A stretch of DNA of 64,000 nucleotides from Micromonospora siamensis (GCF_900090305.1 NZ_LT607751.1:2914001-2978000); one strand, 5' to 3'. Shown: positions 14,589 through 23,157, numbered from the stretch's first letter. Program-made: numbers and translations. Notes: generated by a model from the sequence alone, not told the origin.

Positions 14589-16126
14589 ACCAGCCGGTAG
14601 ACCGGCAGCGCCCAGATCCGGGTGTACCAGGGCAGTCGCTCCGGCTGGTGCGGGCGCAGCCGCCCGGGCGGGCGCGGGCCGACCCGGCCGCCGTCGTGCC
14701 ACCGCTGCAACTCCTGGGCGGTCGAGACGATCGCCTCGACCGCCGTCGCCGGGTCCAGCAGGTCGTCGTCCCCGCCCCCGTCGGGATCCCGGTCCAGGTG
14801 CTCCCGCCACAGCCGAAGCCGCAGGTCCCGGGCGAAGACCCGGGCCCCGTCGCCGTGGCCGCCCGGGTCGGGGGGCTCGCGCTCGTCGCGGGTCTCGTCG
14901 AGCACCGCGCAGGACAGTTCGCTGTCGTGGGTCCACGACCGCCGGTTGAAGTTGTCGCTGCCGACGCTGGACCAGGTGTCGTCGACCACGCACACCTTGG
15001 CGTGCACGTAGACCGGCTCGCCGGCGTGGTTCTCCACGTCGAAGACGTGCACCCGGTCCGGCGCGGCCTTCTGGCAGAGCGAGAGCGCCTGCTCCCGGCC
15101 GACCATGTTCGGCGGCAGGGCCAGCGCACCGTCCACGTCCGGGTGCCGGGGGACGACCGCCACCAGGTGCAGCTCCGGGTTGGCGCGCAGCGCCTGGGCG
15201 AACAGCTCCGCCACCTCGGTCGACCAGAGGTACTGGTCCTCCAGGTAGATCAGCCGCCGGGCCCGGCGGATCGCCTTGGTGTACCCGCGGGCCACGGTGC
15301 GCTCACCGTCCGGGGCGAAGGAGTAACGCGGGCGTACCGCCGGGTAGGTGCGCAGCACCTGGATCTGGTGCGGGCCGCACGGAGGCGGGTCGGCCGGCTG
15401 GTCGGGCAGCGGATCCGGGCGCAGGTCCGAGCCGCGCAGCCGGTCCCGCAGATAGGCCAGCGGGTTCTCCGAGTCCAGCGGCATCGGGTCGGTCCAGCGC
15501 TCCCGGAAGGCGGTGTCCAGCGCGCCGACCACCGGCCCGCGCAGCGCCAGCTGCACGTCGTGCCAGGGCGGGTGCGGGCCGTACTTCGGGGACATGACCA
15601 CGGCCTGCGGGTCGCCCCCGTGGTCGGCGTCGTCCCGGCGGCTGTGGCACAGGTCGATGCCGCCGGCGAAGGCGATGTCCCGTTCCGGCGCGCCGGGGCG
15701 GCGCAGCACGACCAGCTTCTGGTGGTGCGAGCCGCCGCGGCGTACCCGCTGGTCGAGCAGCACCTCGCCGCCCGCGGCGCAGATCGCCTCGCTCAGGCTC
15801 CGGTTCTCCGCCTCGCTGTAGGAGAGCGCGTCGAGGTGCGAGCGCCAGAGCAGCCCCTTGACCACCACCCCGCGCTGGGCCGCCCGGGCGAACAGCTGCA
15901 CCACCGTCGGGCCGTCCGGGCGCATCCGCTCGTCCGGGTCGCCGCGCCAGTCGGTGAAGAAGAGATGGTCGCCACGTTCGAGCGCCTCCACCTCGGCGAC
16001 CAGGCGATCGAAGTACGCGGCGCCGTGAATTAACGGCTCGGCAAGGTTTCCGGTCGTCCAGACGGGTAATTCCGAGACCGGGTTGGCGCGTTCCTGCTCG
16101 GTGAGGAACCAGTCCCGCAGCGTCAC
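14537..16126 (-). CDS. Phospholipase D-like (HKD) family protein
   Basis: A 529-residue protein with two HKD motifs: the first is SHHQKLVVL with a following GGIDLCHSRRD near residue 130, the second is VHAKVCVVDD with SVGSDNFNRRS near residue 390. Two HKD halves form one active site that cleaves phosphodiester bonds, as in phospholipase D and cardiolipin synthase. Long actinobacterial proteins of this sort are usually annotated as PLD. No signal peptide or membrane helix was seen. GTG 16126 is preceded by a G-rich sequence; GTG 16159 is an alternative 11 codons upstream. The 3' end overlaps the convergent decarboxylase-like gene by 52 bases. Confidence 0.9.
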   Translation of the reverse strand: MTLRDWFLTEQERANPVSELPVWTTGNLAEPLIHGAAYFDRLVAEVEALERGDHLFFTDWRGDPDERMRPDGPTVVQLFARAAQRGVVVKGLLWRSHLDALSYSEAENRSLSEAICAAGGEVLLDQRVRRGGSHHQKLVVLRRPGAPERDIAFAGGIDLCHSRRDDADHGGDPQAVVMSPKYGPHPPWHDVQLALRGPVVGALDTAFRERWTDPMPLDSENPLAYLRDRLRGSDLRPDPLPDQPADPPPCGPHQIQVLRTYPAVRPRYSFAPDGERTVARGYTKAIRRARRLIYLEDQYLWSTEVAELFAQALRANPELHLVAVVPRHPDVDGALALPPNMVGREQALSLCQKAAPDRVHVFDVENHAGEPVYVHAKVCVVDDTWSSVGSDNFNRRSWTHDSELSCAVLDETRDEREPPDPGGHGDGARVFARDLRLRLWREHLDRDPDGGGDDDLLDPATAVEAIVSTAQELQRWHDGGRVGPRPPGRLRPHQPERLPWYTRIWALPVYRLVYDPDGRPLRARRAGTF

Positions 16127-16260
16127 GTTCCAGCCCCCCGAGGTCGACGACGTCCTCACGGTATGGCCCCCGCGACGGTCGCGCACCTCCGGCCCCCTGG
16201 TCGGATGCGGTCTCACGGGGACGGGCGTACCGAAACCGACAACGCCGAGGAGGCCACCCC

Positions 16261-16389
16261 ATGCCCGCCGAGACGACGAACACCGTGACCGAGTACCGCG
16301 AGCCGGCGGTCGAGGGGGAGCGGGGTGCGCTGGTGGCGGTGTTGGTGATGGTGCTGCTGGGCGTGGCGGGGATCTTCGCCGTCTCCTGA
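16261..16389 (+). CDS. Small single-pass membrane protein (42 aa)
   Basis: An ATG at 16261 is preceded at ideal distance by GAGGAGG (16247-16253) and opens a 42-codon frame. The N-terminal half is acidic and polar, and residues 21-41 form one hydrophobic helix (about VAVLVMVLLGVAGIFAV) ending at the C-terminus. Codon third positions are GC-rich as in real genes here. Function unknown. The strong ribosome-binding site and clear topology are the support; homologues were not searched. Confidence 0.65.
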   Translation: MPAETTNTVTEYREPAVEGERGALVAVLVMVLLGVAGIFAVS

Positions 16390-16411
16390 TCCCGCGTACG
16401 CCCGCGGACGC

Positions 16412-16427
16412 CCCGGCGATCGCCGGG
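16412..16427. terminator. Short GC hairpin after the small membrane protein gene
   Basis: CCCGGCG-AT-CGCCGGG, 23 bases after the stop of the 42-codon gene and just past the end of the convergent pirin gene. Confidence 0.45.
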
Positions 16428-16451
16428 ACGCCCGCGTGGAGCGGATCGGGG

Positions 16452-17423
16452 TCAGGCGCCGGTGTGCGGCATCCGCCCCGCCGGGACGACACCGAGCCGG
16501 CCGGCCTGGAAGTCCTCCACGGCCTGCATGAGCTCGGCCCGGGTGTTCATCACGAACGGCCCGTAGTGCGCCACCGGCTCCCGGATGGGCTGTCCGCCCA
16601 TGATGTAGAGCTCCAGCGCCGGGGTGTTGGCGTCCTGCCGCGCGTCCGCGGTGACCCGCAGCGCGTCGCCGGGGCCGTGCACGGCGAGCTGGCCGGTGTG
16701 GATCGGCCGGCTGTCGGTGCCGACGGTGCCCCTCCCGGCCAGCACGTAGACCAGCGCGTTGAAGTCGGCCCGCCAGGGCAGGCTCAGCTCCGCGCCTGGC
16801 TGCACCGTCACGTGCGTGATGGTGATCGGGGTGTGGGTCGAGCCGGGCCCCTGGTGGCCGGCGACCTCGCCGGCGATCACCCGGATCAGCGCGCCGCCGT
16901 CCGGCGTGGTGAGCAGCGCCGACTCGCGACCCCGGATGTCCTGGTAGCGCGGCGGGATCATCTTGGCCACCTTCGGCAGGTTGACCCAGAGCTGCAGGCC
17001 GTGGAAGAGGCCGCCGCTGGTCACCAGGTGCTCCGGCGGCGCCTCGATGTGCAGCAGCCCGCTGCCGGCGGTCATCCACTGGGTGTCGCCGTCGGTGATG
17101 GTGCCGCCGCCGCCCTGCGAGTCCTGGTGGTCCATGATCCCGTCGATCATGTAGGTCACCGTCTCGAAGCCGCGGTGCGGGTGCCACGGGGTGCCCTTCG
17201 GCTCACCCGGCGCGTAGTCGACCTCGCCCATCTGGTCCAGGTGGATGAACGGGTCCAGCTCGCTCATCGGCACGCCGGCGAAGGCCCGGCGCACCGGGAA
17301 GCCCTCGCCCTCGTAGCCGCTGGGCGCGGTGGTGAGCCGGCGGACCGGCCGGTAGGCGGTCGACTCGTCGAGCCGGGGCAGGCGGGGCAGGACCAGGACG
17401 TCGTCCACGGTGATCGCGGGCAT
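16452..17423 (-). CDS. Pirin family protein
   Basis: A 323-residue bicupin of the pirin family. The N-terminal cupin shows FIHLDQMGEVDYAPGEP and the metal-ligand region WHPHRGFETVTYMIDG (about residues 80-95); a second conserved patch is WMTAGSGLLHIEAPP and the C-terminal cupin follows. Pirins bind Fe and act as redox-sensing cofactors or quercetin dioxygenases. It is transcribed with the upstream MarR gene (10 bases between stop and start), so it is probably induced under the conditions that the MarR regulator senses. Confidence 0.95.
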   Translation of the reverse strand: MPAITVDDVLVLPRLPRLDESTAYRPVRRLTTAPSGYEGEGFPVRRAFAGVPMSELDPFIHLDQMGEVDYAPGEPKGTPWHPHRGFETVTYMIDGIMDHQDSQGGGGTITDGDTQWMTAGSGLLHIEAPPEHLVTSGGLFHGLQLWVNLPKVAKMIPPRYQDIRGRESALLTTPDGGALIRVIAGEVAGHQGPGSTHTPITITHVTVQPGAELSLPWRADFNALVYVLAGRGTVGTDSRPIHTGQLAVHGPGDALRVTADARQDANTPALELYIMGGQPIREPVAHYGPFVMNTRAELMQAVEDFQAGRLGVVPAGRMPHTGA

Positions 17424-17433
17424 CTCGAACTCC

Positions 17434-17916
17434 TTAGCTGTCGCGGTGGGTGGCCGACGCGTCGCGGTCGGCGCGCAGGCGCCGGCCGAGCCGTTCGAAG
17501 ACCCGGGTGAGGCAGGCGACCTCGGCGTCGTCGAGGTCGTCCATCAGGTGGCTGCGCACGGAGCGCAGGTGGTGCGGCGCCGCCTCGCGCAGCGTGAGCA
17601 GGCCGGCTGCGGTGAGCACGGCCTCGCTGCCCCGGCGGTCGCCCGGGCAGCTCTCCCTGGCCACCAGGCCGCGCTTCTGCATCGAGGTGATCTGGTACGT
17701 CAGTCGGCTGGGCGAGAACACCAGCCGGCCGGCCAGCTCGCCCATCCGTAGCCGCTGGCCGGGGGCCTCGGAGAGCAGCACCAGCACGTGGTAGTCGGCG
17801 AAGCTCAGCTCGCTGTCGGTGCGCAGGTCGTCCTCCAACTGGGTGAACAGCCGTTGGCTCGACTCGATGTACGCCCGCCAGCAGGCCATCCGCGTGGCGT
17901 CCAGGCTCTCGGTCAC
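17434..17916 (-). CDS. MarR-family transcriptional regulator
   Basis: A 160-residue winged-helix regulator. SFADYHVLVLLSEAPGQRL leads into the recognition helix region MGELAGRLVFSPSRLTYQI, and the wing contains RGLVARESCPGDRRG. The C-terminal helices would dimerise. MarR proteins repress their own operon and respond to oxidants or phenolics; the pirin gene is the likely target. GTG start at 17916. An AAGGAG lies 15 bases upstream, a little far, and two in-frame-stop GTGs sit between. AATTTGAAC motifs upstream are candidate binding sites. Confidence 0.92.
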   Translation of the reverse strand: MTESLDATRMACWRAYIESSQRLFTQLEDDLRTDSELSFADYHVLVLLSEAPGQRLRMGELAGRLVFSPSRLTYQITSMQKRGLVARESCPGDRRGSEAVLTAAGLLTLREAAPHHLRSVRSHLMDDLDDAEVACLTRVFERLGRRLRADRDASATHRDS

Positions 17917-17939
17917 GGCACCACGATATCACTCCTTGA

Positions 17940-18016
17940 AATTTGAACAAACCCGTTCCGGGCTGTCGATCCCGAGAACGTCGGCGAGGAGCGGCGATAT
18001 TCCTCAGAATTTGAAC
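17940..18016. promoter_or_regulatory. Two AATTTGAAC direct repeats in the marR/acetyltransferase intergenic region
   Basis: AATTTGAAC occurs at 17940-17948 and again at 18008-18016 on the same strand, each in a locally AT-rich patch. The first is within TTGAAATTTGAA, close to the palindromic ATTTGAA-type sites bound by MarR proteins, and overlaps the ribosome-binding site of marR. They are candidate operators for autoregulation and for the divergent acetyltransferase gene. Confidence 0.5.
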
Positions 18017-18075
18017 GAGATGGTCGGGGTAATGCGGGTGCCCACGGCCCGGGCGCTGTGCCACACTCCGGCACC

Positions 18076-18612
18076 GTGGAACCCGTCGCCCTCACCGCCC
18101 CCGGCCTGTCCCTGCGTCCCTGGCGGATGACGGACGCCCCGGTCGTGCTGGCGGCGTTCGCCGACCCGGCGATCGCCCGCTGGAACCCGCAGCAGGTCAC
18201 CGACGAGGCCGGAGCCGCGCAGTGGCTCCGTCGCCGGACGGGCGCCGACGACAGCGCGATCTCCCTCGCGGTCACCGACGCCGCCGACGGCGCCCTGCTC
18301 GGCGCCGTCTCGCTGCACCACCTCCACGGCGAGGACGCGCAGGTCGGCTACTGGACCACCGCCGCGGCCCGCGGCCGGGGAGTCGCCACCCGCGCCGTCA
18401 CCGTGCTCACCGGATGGGGCTTCGACCGGCTCGGGCTGCACCGGATCGAGCTGTGCCACGCCGTGCCGAACGTCGCGTCCTGCCGGGTCGCCGAACGGGC
18501 CGGGTACGCCGCCGAAGGGGTGCTGCGCGAGTCCTACCGGTACGGCGACGGCCGGCGGTACGACGAGCACCTGCACGCCCGGCTCGCCACCGACCCGCCG
18601 CCCGCCCGATAG
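18076..18612 (+). CDS. RimJ/RimL-type N-acetyltransferase
   Basis: A GNAT protein of about 178 residues with the RimJ/RimL pattern: LTAPGLSLRPWRMTDAPVV at the N-terminus, an acetyl-CoA loop AQVGYWTTAAARGRGVATRAV, and the C-terminal SCRVAERAGYAAEGVLRES. It may acetylate a protein N-terminus or a small amine. GTG 18076 is the likely start; GTG 18058 is possible. A promoter-like GAAT-N16-GGGTAA lies 44 bases upstream. The DUF1684 gene follows after 10 bases, so they are likely co-transcribed. Confidence 0.88.
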   Translation: MEPVALTAPGLSLRPWRMTDAPVVLAAFADPAIARWNPQQVTDEAGAAQWLRRRTGADDSAISLAVTDAADGALLGAVSLHHLHGEDAQVGYWTTAAARGRGVATRAVTVLTGWGFDRLGLHRIELCHAVPNVASCRVAERAGYAAEGVLRESYRYGDGRRYDEHLHARLATDPPPAR

Positions 18613-18622
18613 CGTCGAGGGC

Positions 18623-19210
18623 GTGGACGATCTCGACCTGCTCGACTGGCGCGAACGCGTCGCCCAGCTGTACCTGTCCGACCTCGACCTGGCCGGCTTC
18701 CGGTCCGCCCGCGACGAGCTCTTCGCCACCCACCCGAGCAGCCCGCTGCCGGCGCGGGCGCGAGCCGGCTTCACCGGGCTGCCCTGGTTCCCGCCGAACC
18801 CCGAGGCAGTGGTCGAGGCGCCGCTGCGCCCCGCCACCGGAGAACTGGAGATCGACACCGGCGGGCCGGACGGGGTGGTGCGCTACCGCCGGTTCGCGGT
18901 CGCCGCCACGCCGTGGGGCGAGCTGACCCTGTGGTGGATCGAGGCGTACGGGGGCGGGCTGTTCGTGCCGGTACGCGACGGCACCAGCGGACTCCAGACG
19001 TACGGCGGCGGCCGGTACCTCACCGACACCGTCAAGGGCACCTTCGGCCGGGGCCTGACGGTGCTGCCCGGCGAGCGGGTCCGGCTGGACGCCAACTACC
19101 TCTACAACCCCTCCTGCGCCTACGACGACCGGTGGGCCTGCCCGCTCGCGCCGCCGGAGAACCGGGTCGACGTCCCGATCCGGGCCGGCGAGCTGTCCTG
19201 GCATCCGTGA
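18623..19210 (+). CDS. DUF1684 domain protein
   Basis: A 195-residue DUF1684 protein. The family signature is clear in the C-terminal half: TYGGGRYLTDTVKG, LDANYLYNPSCAY, WACPLAPPENRVDVPI and the terminal AGE. The N-terminal half carries LDLAGFRSARDELF and FTGLPWFPPNP. Function of the family is unknown; it is common in actinobacteria and Bacteroidetes. GTG start at 18623. Followed by a very strong hairpin. Confidence 0.9.
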   Translation: MDDLDLLDWRERVAQLYLSDLDLAGFRSARDELFATHPSSPLPARARAGFTGLPWFPPNPEAVVEAPLRPATGELEIDTGGPDGVVRYRRFAVAATPWGELTLWWIEAYGGGLFVPVRDGTSGLQTYGGGRYLTDTVKGTFGRGLTVLPGERVRLDANYLYNPSCAYDDRWACPLAPPENRVDVPIRAGELSWHP

Positions 19211-19233
19211 CCGGCGACCCGACCGGCACGCGC

Positions 19234-19268
19234 CGACGCTCCCGGCGCACCGTGCGCCGGGAGCGTCG
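19234..19268. terminator. Strong bidirectional hairpin terminator
   Basis: Perfect 17-bp inverted repeat (19234-19250 and 19252-19268) around a single base, between the convergent DUF1684 and GSP17M-like genes. Confidence 0.85.
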
Positions 19269-19279
19269 AACCGAGGGCC

Positions 19280-19861
19280 TCAGCGGGCCGTCGTGCCGGT
19301 GGGTGTCAGGTGCATCCGTCCCAGCAGCTGCCGCGCATGGTCGGCCAGGTCGGCCTCCACGGTCACCGCGTACTGGCTGGCGCGCAGCGAACTGGCCGAG
19401 GTGAAGTCGCGCTGGCCACCCGTCATCGCGTGCGCCACCGCCCCGAACACCGCGCCCCAGATGGCGCCGATCACCAACCCGACCAGGATCACCGCGATCC
19501 AGTTGCCGGCGGTGAAGATGCCGAACAGCAGGCCGATGAAGAGGCCGAACCACGCGCCGGTACCGGCGCCCACGGCAGCCGCCCGACCGGTGTTCATCCG
19601 GCCCAGCACGGTCTCCACAAGCGTCAGGTTCGTGCCGACGATCGAGGTCCGCTCCACCGGGAACCGGTTGTCCGCCAGATAGTCCACCACCCGCTGGGCG
19701 GACGGATAGTCCGGGTACGAGCCGATCGTCACGGTCGGCGGGCCGGCCTGCGGGCCGTGGCCGTCACCGCTGGGCGGTTCCGGCCGGCCGGCCGGCCCGG
19801 TCGGTAGGTTGCCACCAGTCGTGGGTCGCCAGGCGGCGGTGGGTGTCGAAGGTCTGGTCAT
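19280..19861 (-). CDS. General stress protein 17M-like membrane protein
   Basis: A 193-residue protein. After a proline/glycine-rich N-terminus (about 40 residues) comes the domain seen in general stress protein 17M: TIGSYPDYPSAQRVVDYLADNRFPVERTSIVG. A pair of hydrophobic helices follows (about residues 95-145, glycine-rich, GAGTGAWFGLFIGLLFGIF), and a C-terminal cytosolic segment. The ATG at 19861 is six bases after AAGGAGG; an upstream ATG at 19867 is too close to it. Presumably a stress-related membrane protein; biochemical role unknown. Confidence 0.85.
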   Translation of the reverse strand: MTRPSTPTAAWRPTTGGNLPTGPAGRPEPPSGDGHGPQAGPPTVTIGSYPDYPSAQRVVDYLADNRFPVERTSIVGTNLTLVETVLGRMNTGRAAAVGAGTGAWFGLFIGLLFGIFTAGNWIAVILVGLVIGAIWGAVFGAVAHAMTGGQRDFTSASSLRASQYAVTVEADLADHARQLLGRMHLTPTGTTAR

Positions 19862-19888
19862 CAGCATCCTCCTTCGTCAACACCCCGC

Positions 19889-19912
19889 GTTCCCGAGCCC
19901 GACGACGGGTAA
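19889..19912 (+). promoter_or_regulatory. SigB-type promoter candidate (GTTC-N14-GGGTAA) for GH15 gene
   Basis: GTTC at 19889-19892 and GGGTAA at 19907-19912 with a 14-base spacer, 71 bases before the GH15 start. Weaker match than the sites near 31-35 kb. Confidence 0.45.
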
Positions 19913-19982
19913 CGCGCCCCGCCCCGGTCGATCCCGGCGGCCGAGGGGGAATGCGGCAGGCAGGGCCGGGGTAACCCGCCCC

Positions 19983-21824
19983 GTGCAGAGCGGACGGATC
20001 AGCGAGCACGGCTTCCTGGCCGACGGCCGCAGCGCTGCCCTGGTCGATCGCGCCGGCGCGGTCAACTGGTGGTGCCCGGCCCGGTTCGACGGGCCCTCGG
20101 TCTTCGGCCGGCTGCTCGGCGACGACGCCGGGCACTGGTCGATCCGACCCGAGGGCGAGTTCACCAGCGAGCGGTCCTACCTGGACGACACGCTGGTGCT
20201 GCGTACCGTCTTCCACACCGCGCACGGCTCCGTCGCGGTCACCGACGCGCTCGCGCTCGAACCGGGGGCGCGGGGGCACGACATCGGGCGGCGCTCGCCC
20301 GGCGTACTGGCCCGGCTGGTGGAGGGGCTCTCCGGCGAGGTGCCGATGCGGCTGGACTACCGGCCGCGGTTCGAGTACGGCCGGGTGGACGCGTACCTCA
20401 CCGAGGACGACGGCGTGGTCCGGGCCACCGCCGGGGCGGACCGGCTGGCCCTGCGCGGCGCCGTCCCGCTGACGTACGGGGTGGGGAAGGCCGGCGCCCG
20501 GTTCACCGCCCGGGCCGGCCGGTCGTACGGCTTCACGCTGGGCTACGCGCCCACCTACGGTGGCGGCGACCCGGTGCTGCCGGACGCCGACCGGGTGGTC
20601 GCCGAGGCGGTCACCGGCTGGCGGTCCTGGGCCGGCCTGCACGACTACCGGGGGCTCTACCGCGACCAGGTGCGGCGCAGCGCCATGGTGGTGCAGGGGA
20701 TGACCTACGGCCCCAGCGGCGCGATCGTCGCCGCCGCCACCACCTCGCTGCCGGAGGAGATCGGCGGCGACCGCAACTACGACTACCGGTTCGTCTGGGT
20801 GCGCGACTTCAGCCTCACCCTCCGGGCACTGTGGCGCTCCGCCTGCCCGGACGAGGCGAACCGCCAGTTCTCCTGGGTGTCCCGGGCGATGGGCCGCATC
20901 GGCGACGAGCCGGTGCCCATCATGTACGGCGTCCAGGGCGAACGGGACCTCACCGAGCACACCCTCGACCACCTGCCCGGCTACCAGGACAGCCGACCGG
21001 TCTTCGTCGGCAACGACGCCTGGCGGCAGCGGCAGACCGACGTGCTCGGCGAGATCCTCGACGCCGCCTGGCTGATGCGGCACTACCTGGACCCGATGGC
21101 CCCGGAGGTCCGCCAGCTGCTGCGCGACCTCGCCGACCAGGCCACCACCGACTGGCGCCGCCCCGACGCCGGCATGTGGGAGGCGCGCGACGCGGAACGG
21201 CACTACGTCTCGTCCAAGGTGCAGTGCTGGACGGCGCTGGACCGGGCGGTGCGGTTCGGGCCGCGGATCGGCGACGCGGCCGACGTCGCCCGCTGGGCCG
21301 CCGCCCGCGACGAGGTACGCGAGGCGGTGCTCACCCGGGGCTGGAACGCGCGGGTCGGCGCGTACACCGGGGCCTTCGACTCCGACGACCTGGACGCCTC
21401 GGTCCTGCTGATGCCGTTGGTGGGTTTCCTGCCCGCGACCGACCCGCGGATGCGCGCGACCATGGACCTGATCGAGCGACGGCTCGGACACGACGGCCTG
21501 CTGCGCCGCTGGGACACCGACCCGGCCGGGTTCGTCATCTGCTCGTTCTGGCTGGCCGGCTGCCTCGCCGAGGCCGGCGAGGTGGACCGTGCCGCCGCAC
21601 TCTTCGAGCAGCTCGCCGCCCGGGTCAACGACCTGGGACTCTTCGCCGAGCAGATCGACCCGGTCAGCGGGGAACAGCTCGGCAACTTCCCGCAGGCCTT
21701 CTCGCACATCGGACTGATCAACACCGCCGGCCGGATCACCGACGCGCTCGCGCGGTCGGCCGCGACGTCCACCGCACCCGCCGTGCCGACCGGCGCGGCG
21801 TCGAGGGAGGGAGCACGGCGATGA
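19983..21824 (+). CDS. Glycoside hydrolase family 15 (glucoamylase/trehalase-like)
   Basis: A 613-residue cytosolic GH15 enzyme. The N-terminal beta-domain starts ISEHGFLADGRSAALVDRAGAV with the usual NWWCPARFDGPSVFG motif; the (alpha/alpha)6 barrel begins near residue 240 with the substrate-binding RNYDYRFVWVRDFSLTLRAL motif, and the catalytic region includes MWEARD and the C-terminal QIDPVSGEQLGNFPQAFSHIGLINTA. Relatives release glucose from alpha-glucans or trehalose. The stop overlaps the start of an SDR gene (ATGA), so the pair is translationally coupled. GTG start chosen at the point where family similarity begins. Confidence 0.93.
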   Translation: MQSGRISEHGFLADGRSAALVDRAGAVNWWCPARFDGPSVFGRLLGDDAGHWSIRPEGEFTSERSYLDDTLVLRTVFHTAHGSVAVTDALALEPGARGHDIGRRSPGVLARLVEGLSGEVPMRLDYRPRFEYGRVDAYLTEDDGVVRATAGADRLALRGAVPLTYGVGKAGARFTARAGRSYGFTLGYAPTYGGGDPVLPDADRVVAEAVTGWRSWAGLHDYRGLYRDQVRRSAMVVQGMTYGPSGAIVAAATTSLPEEIGGDRNYDYRFVWVRDFSLTLRALWRSACPDEANRQFSWVSRAMGRIGDEPVPIMYGVQGERDLTEHTLDHLPGYQDSRPVFVGNDAWRQRQTDVLGEILDAAWLMRHYLDPMAPEVRQLLRDLADQATTDWRRPDAGMWEARDAERHYVSSKVQCWTALDRAVRFGPRIGDAADVARWAAARDEVREAVLTRGWNARVGAYTGAFDSDDLDASVLLMPLVGFLPATDPRMRATMDLIERRLGHDGLLRRWDTDPAGFVICSFWLAGCLAEAGEVDRAAALFEQLAARVNDLGLFAEQIDPVSGEQLGNFPQAFSHIGLINTAGRITDALARSAATSTAPAVPTGAASREGARR

Positions 21825-22600
21825 CCGGACGACTGGACGGCAAGAAGGCCCTGATCACCGGATCGGACTCGGGTATCGGGCAGGCCACCGCGATCGAGTT
21901 CGGCCGGGAGGGTGCCGACGTGGTGGTGCACTACCTGCACGACCACGCCGGGGCCAACCACACGAAGGCCGAGATCGAACGGGCCGGGCGGCGGGCGGTC
22001 GTCGTGCAGGGCGACATCAGCGTCGAGCACCAGGTGGACGCCATGTTCGACGAGGCGCTGGCGGAGTTCGGGACGCTGGACATCCTGATGAACGACGCCG
22101 GGGTGGACGCGTCCGGCATCCCCGTGGCCGACCTGGACACCGAGACCTGGGACCGGTGCATCCGGACCAACCTCTACGGCATGTTCTTCTGCTCCCGCCG
22201 CTTCGTCCGGCACCGCAGGGACGCCGGCGGCGGTGGCCGGATCATCAACATCACCTCCATCCACCAGGAGGTGGCCCGGGCCGGCGGCGCCGACTACGAC
22301 GCCAGCAAGGGCGGCATGCTGGAGCTGGCCAAGAGCCTCGCGCTGGAGGTGGCGCCGATGCGGATGAACGTCAACAACATCGGCCCCGGCATGGTCCTCA
22401 CCCCGTTCAACCAGGAGGCCATCGACAACCCGGACTACCTGCACGAGCAGGTGCAGAGCATCCCGTGGAAGCGGGCCGCCGAACCGGGGGAGATCGCCAA
22501 GCTCGCCGTCTTCCTGGCCAGCGACGACGCCGACTACGTGACCGGCTCGACGTACTTCATGGACGGCGGCCTGATGCAGAACCAGGGCCAGGGAGCCTGA
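21821..22600 (+). CDS. Short-chain dehydrogenase, glucose 1-dehydrogenase-like
   Basis: A 259-residue classical SDR. The cofactor motif is ITGSDSGIGQATA (TGxxxGxG) near residue 12, NDAG replaces the usual NNAG near residue 91, the catalytic Ser is in NITSIHQ and the Tyr-Lys pair in YDASKGG. The C-terminal YVTGSTYFMDGGLMQNQGQG matches glucose 1-dehydrogenases. It probably oxidises a sugar with NAD(P). Coupled by a 4-base overlap to the GH15 gene, which could supply glucose, so the two may form a short alpha-glucan-to-gluconolactone route; this is inference. Confidence 0.92.
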   Translation: MTGRLDGKKALITGSDSGIGQATAIEFGREGADVVVHYLHDHAGANHTKAEIERAGRRAVVVQGDISVEHQVDAMFDEALAEFGTLDILMNDAGVDASGIPVADLDTETWDRCIRTNLYGMFFCSRRFVRHRRDAGGGGRIINITSIHQEVARAGGADYDASKGGMLELAKSLALEVAPMRMNVNNIGPGMVLTPFNQEAIDNPDYLHEQVQSIPWKRAAEPGEIAKLAVFLASDDADYVTGSTYFMDGGLMQNQGQGA

Positions 22601-22647
22601 GCGGGCCGCGCCGGGCGGCCGGTGGCGCCGCCCGGCACGATGGGGAC

Positions 22648-23157
22648 ATGCGCCTCGTCGTCACCGCCGACACCCACGTTCCGAAGCGGGCCCGGGACCT
22701 GCCCGAACCGCTCTGGACGGCGATCGACGCCGCCGACGTGGTCGTGCACGCCGGGGACTGGGTGGACGAGGCGCTGCTGGACGCGGTGCAGGCCCGGGCC
22801 CGCCGGCTGGTCGGGGTGTACGGCAACAACGACGGCCCGCCGTTGCGTGCCCGGCTGCCCGAGGTGGCCCGGGTCGAGCTGGCCGGGCTCCGCGTCGCCG
22901 TCGTGCACGAGACCGGCCCGAAGCAGCGCCGCGAGGAACGCTGCGCCGCCCGGTTCCCCGACTGCGACCTGCTGGTCTTCGGGCACTCCCACATCCCGTG
23001 GGACAGCGTCGCGCCGGGTGGTCTGCGGCTGCTCAACCCGGGGTCGCCCACCGACCGGCGGGCCCAGCCGTACGCGACGTACCTGACCGCGCGGGTGGCG
23101 GCGGGGCGGCTCGACGAGGTCGAGCTGCACCGCCTGCCCCCGCGCGGCGGTCACTGA
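22648..23157 (+). CDS. YfcE/MJ0936-type metallophosphoesterase
   Basis: A 169-residue calcineurin-like phosphoesterase. Metal ligands are in VVTADTHV (DxH), HAGDWVD (GD), VYGNNDGP (GNxD), VVHETG, and FGHSHIPW (GHxH), ending in LNPGSPTDRR. These proteins hydrolyse phosphodiesters with Mn or similar metals; the natural substrate is usually unknown. The gene ends within the last bases of the convergent DUF3072 gene (7-base overlap). Confidence 0.92.
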   Translation: MRLVVTADTHVPKRARDLPEPLWTAIDAADVVVHAGDWVDEALLDAVQARARRLVGVYGNNDGPPLRARLPEVARVELAGLRVAVVHETGPKQRREERCAARFPDCDLLVFGHSHIPWDSVAPGGLRLLNPGSPTDRRAQPYATYLTARVAAGRLDEVELHRLPPRGGH

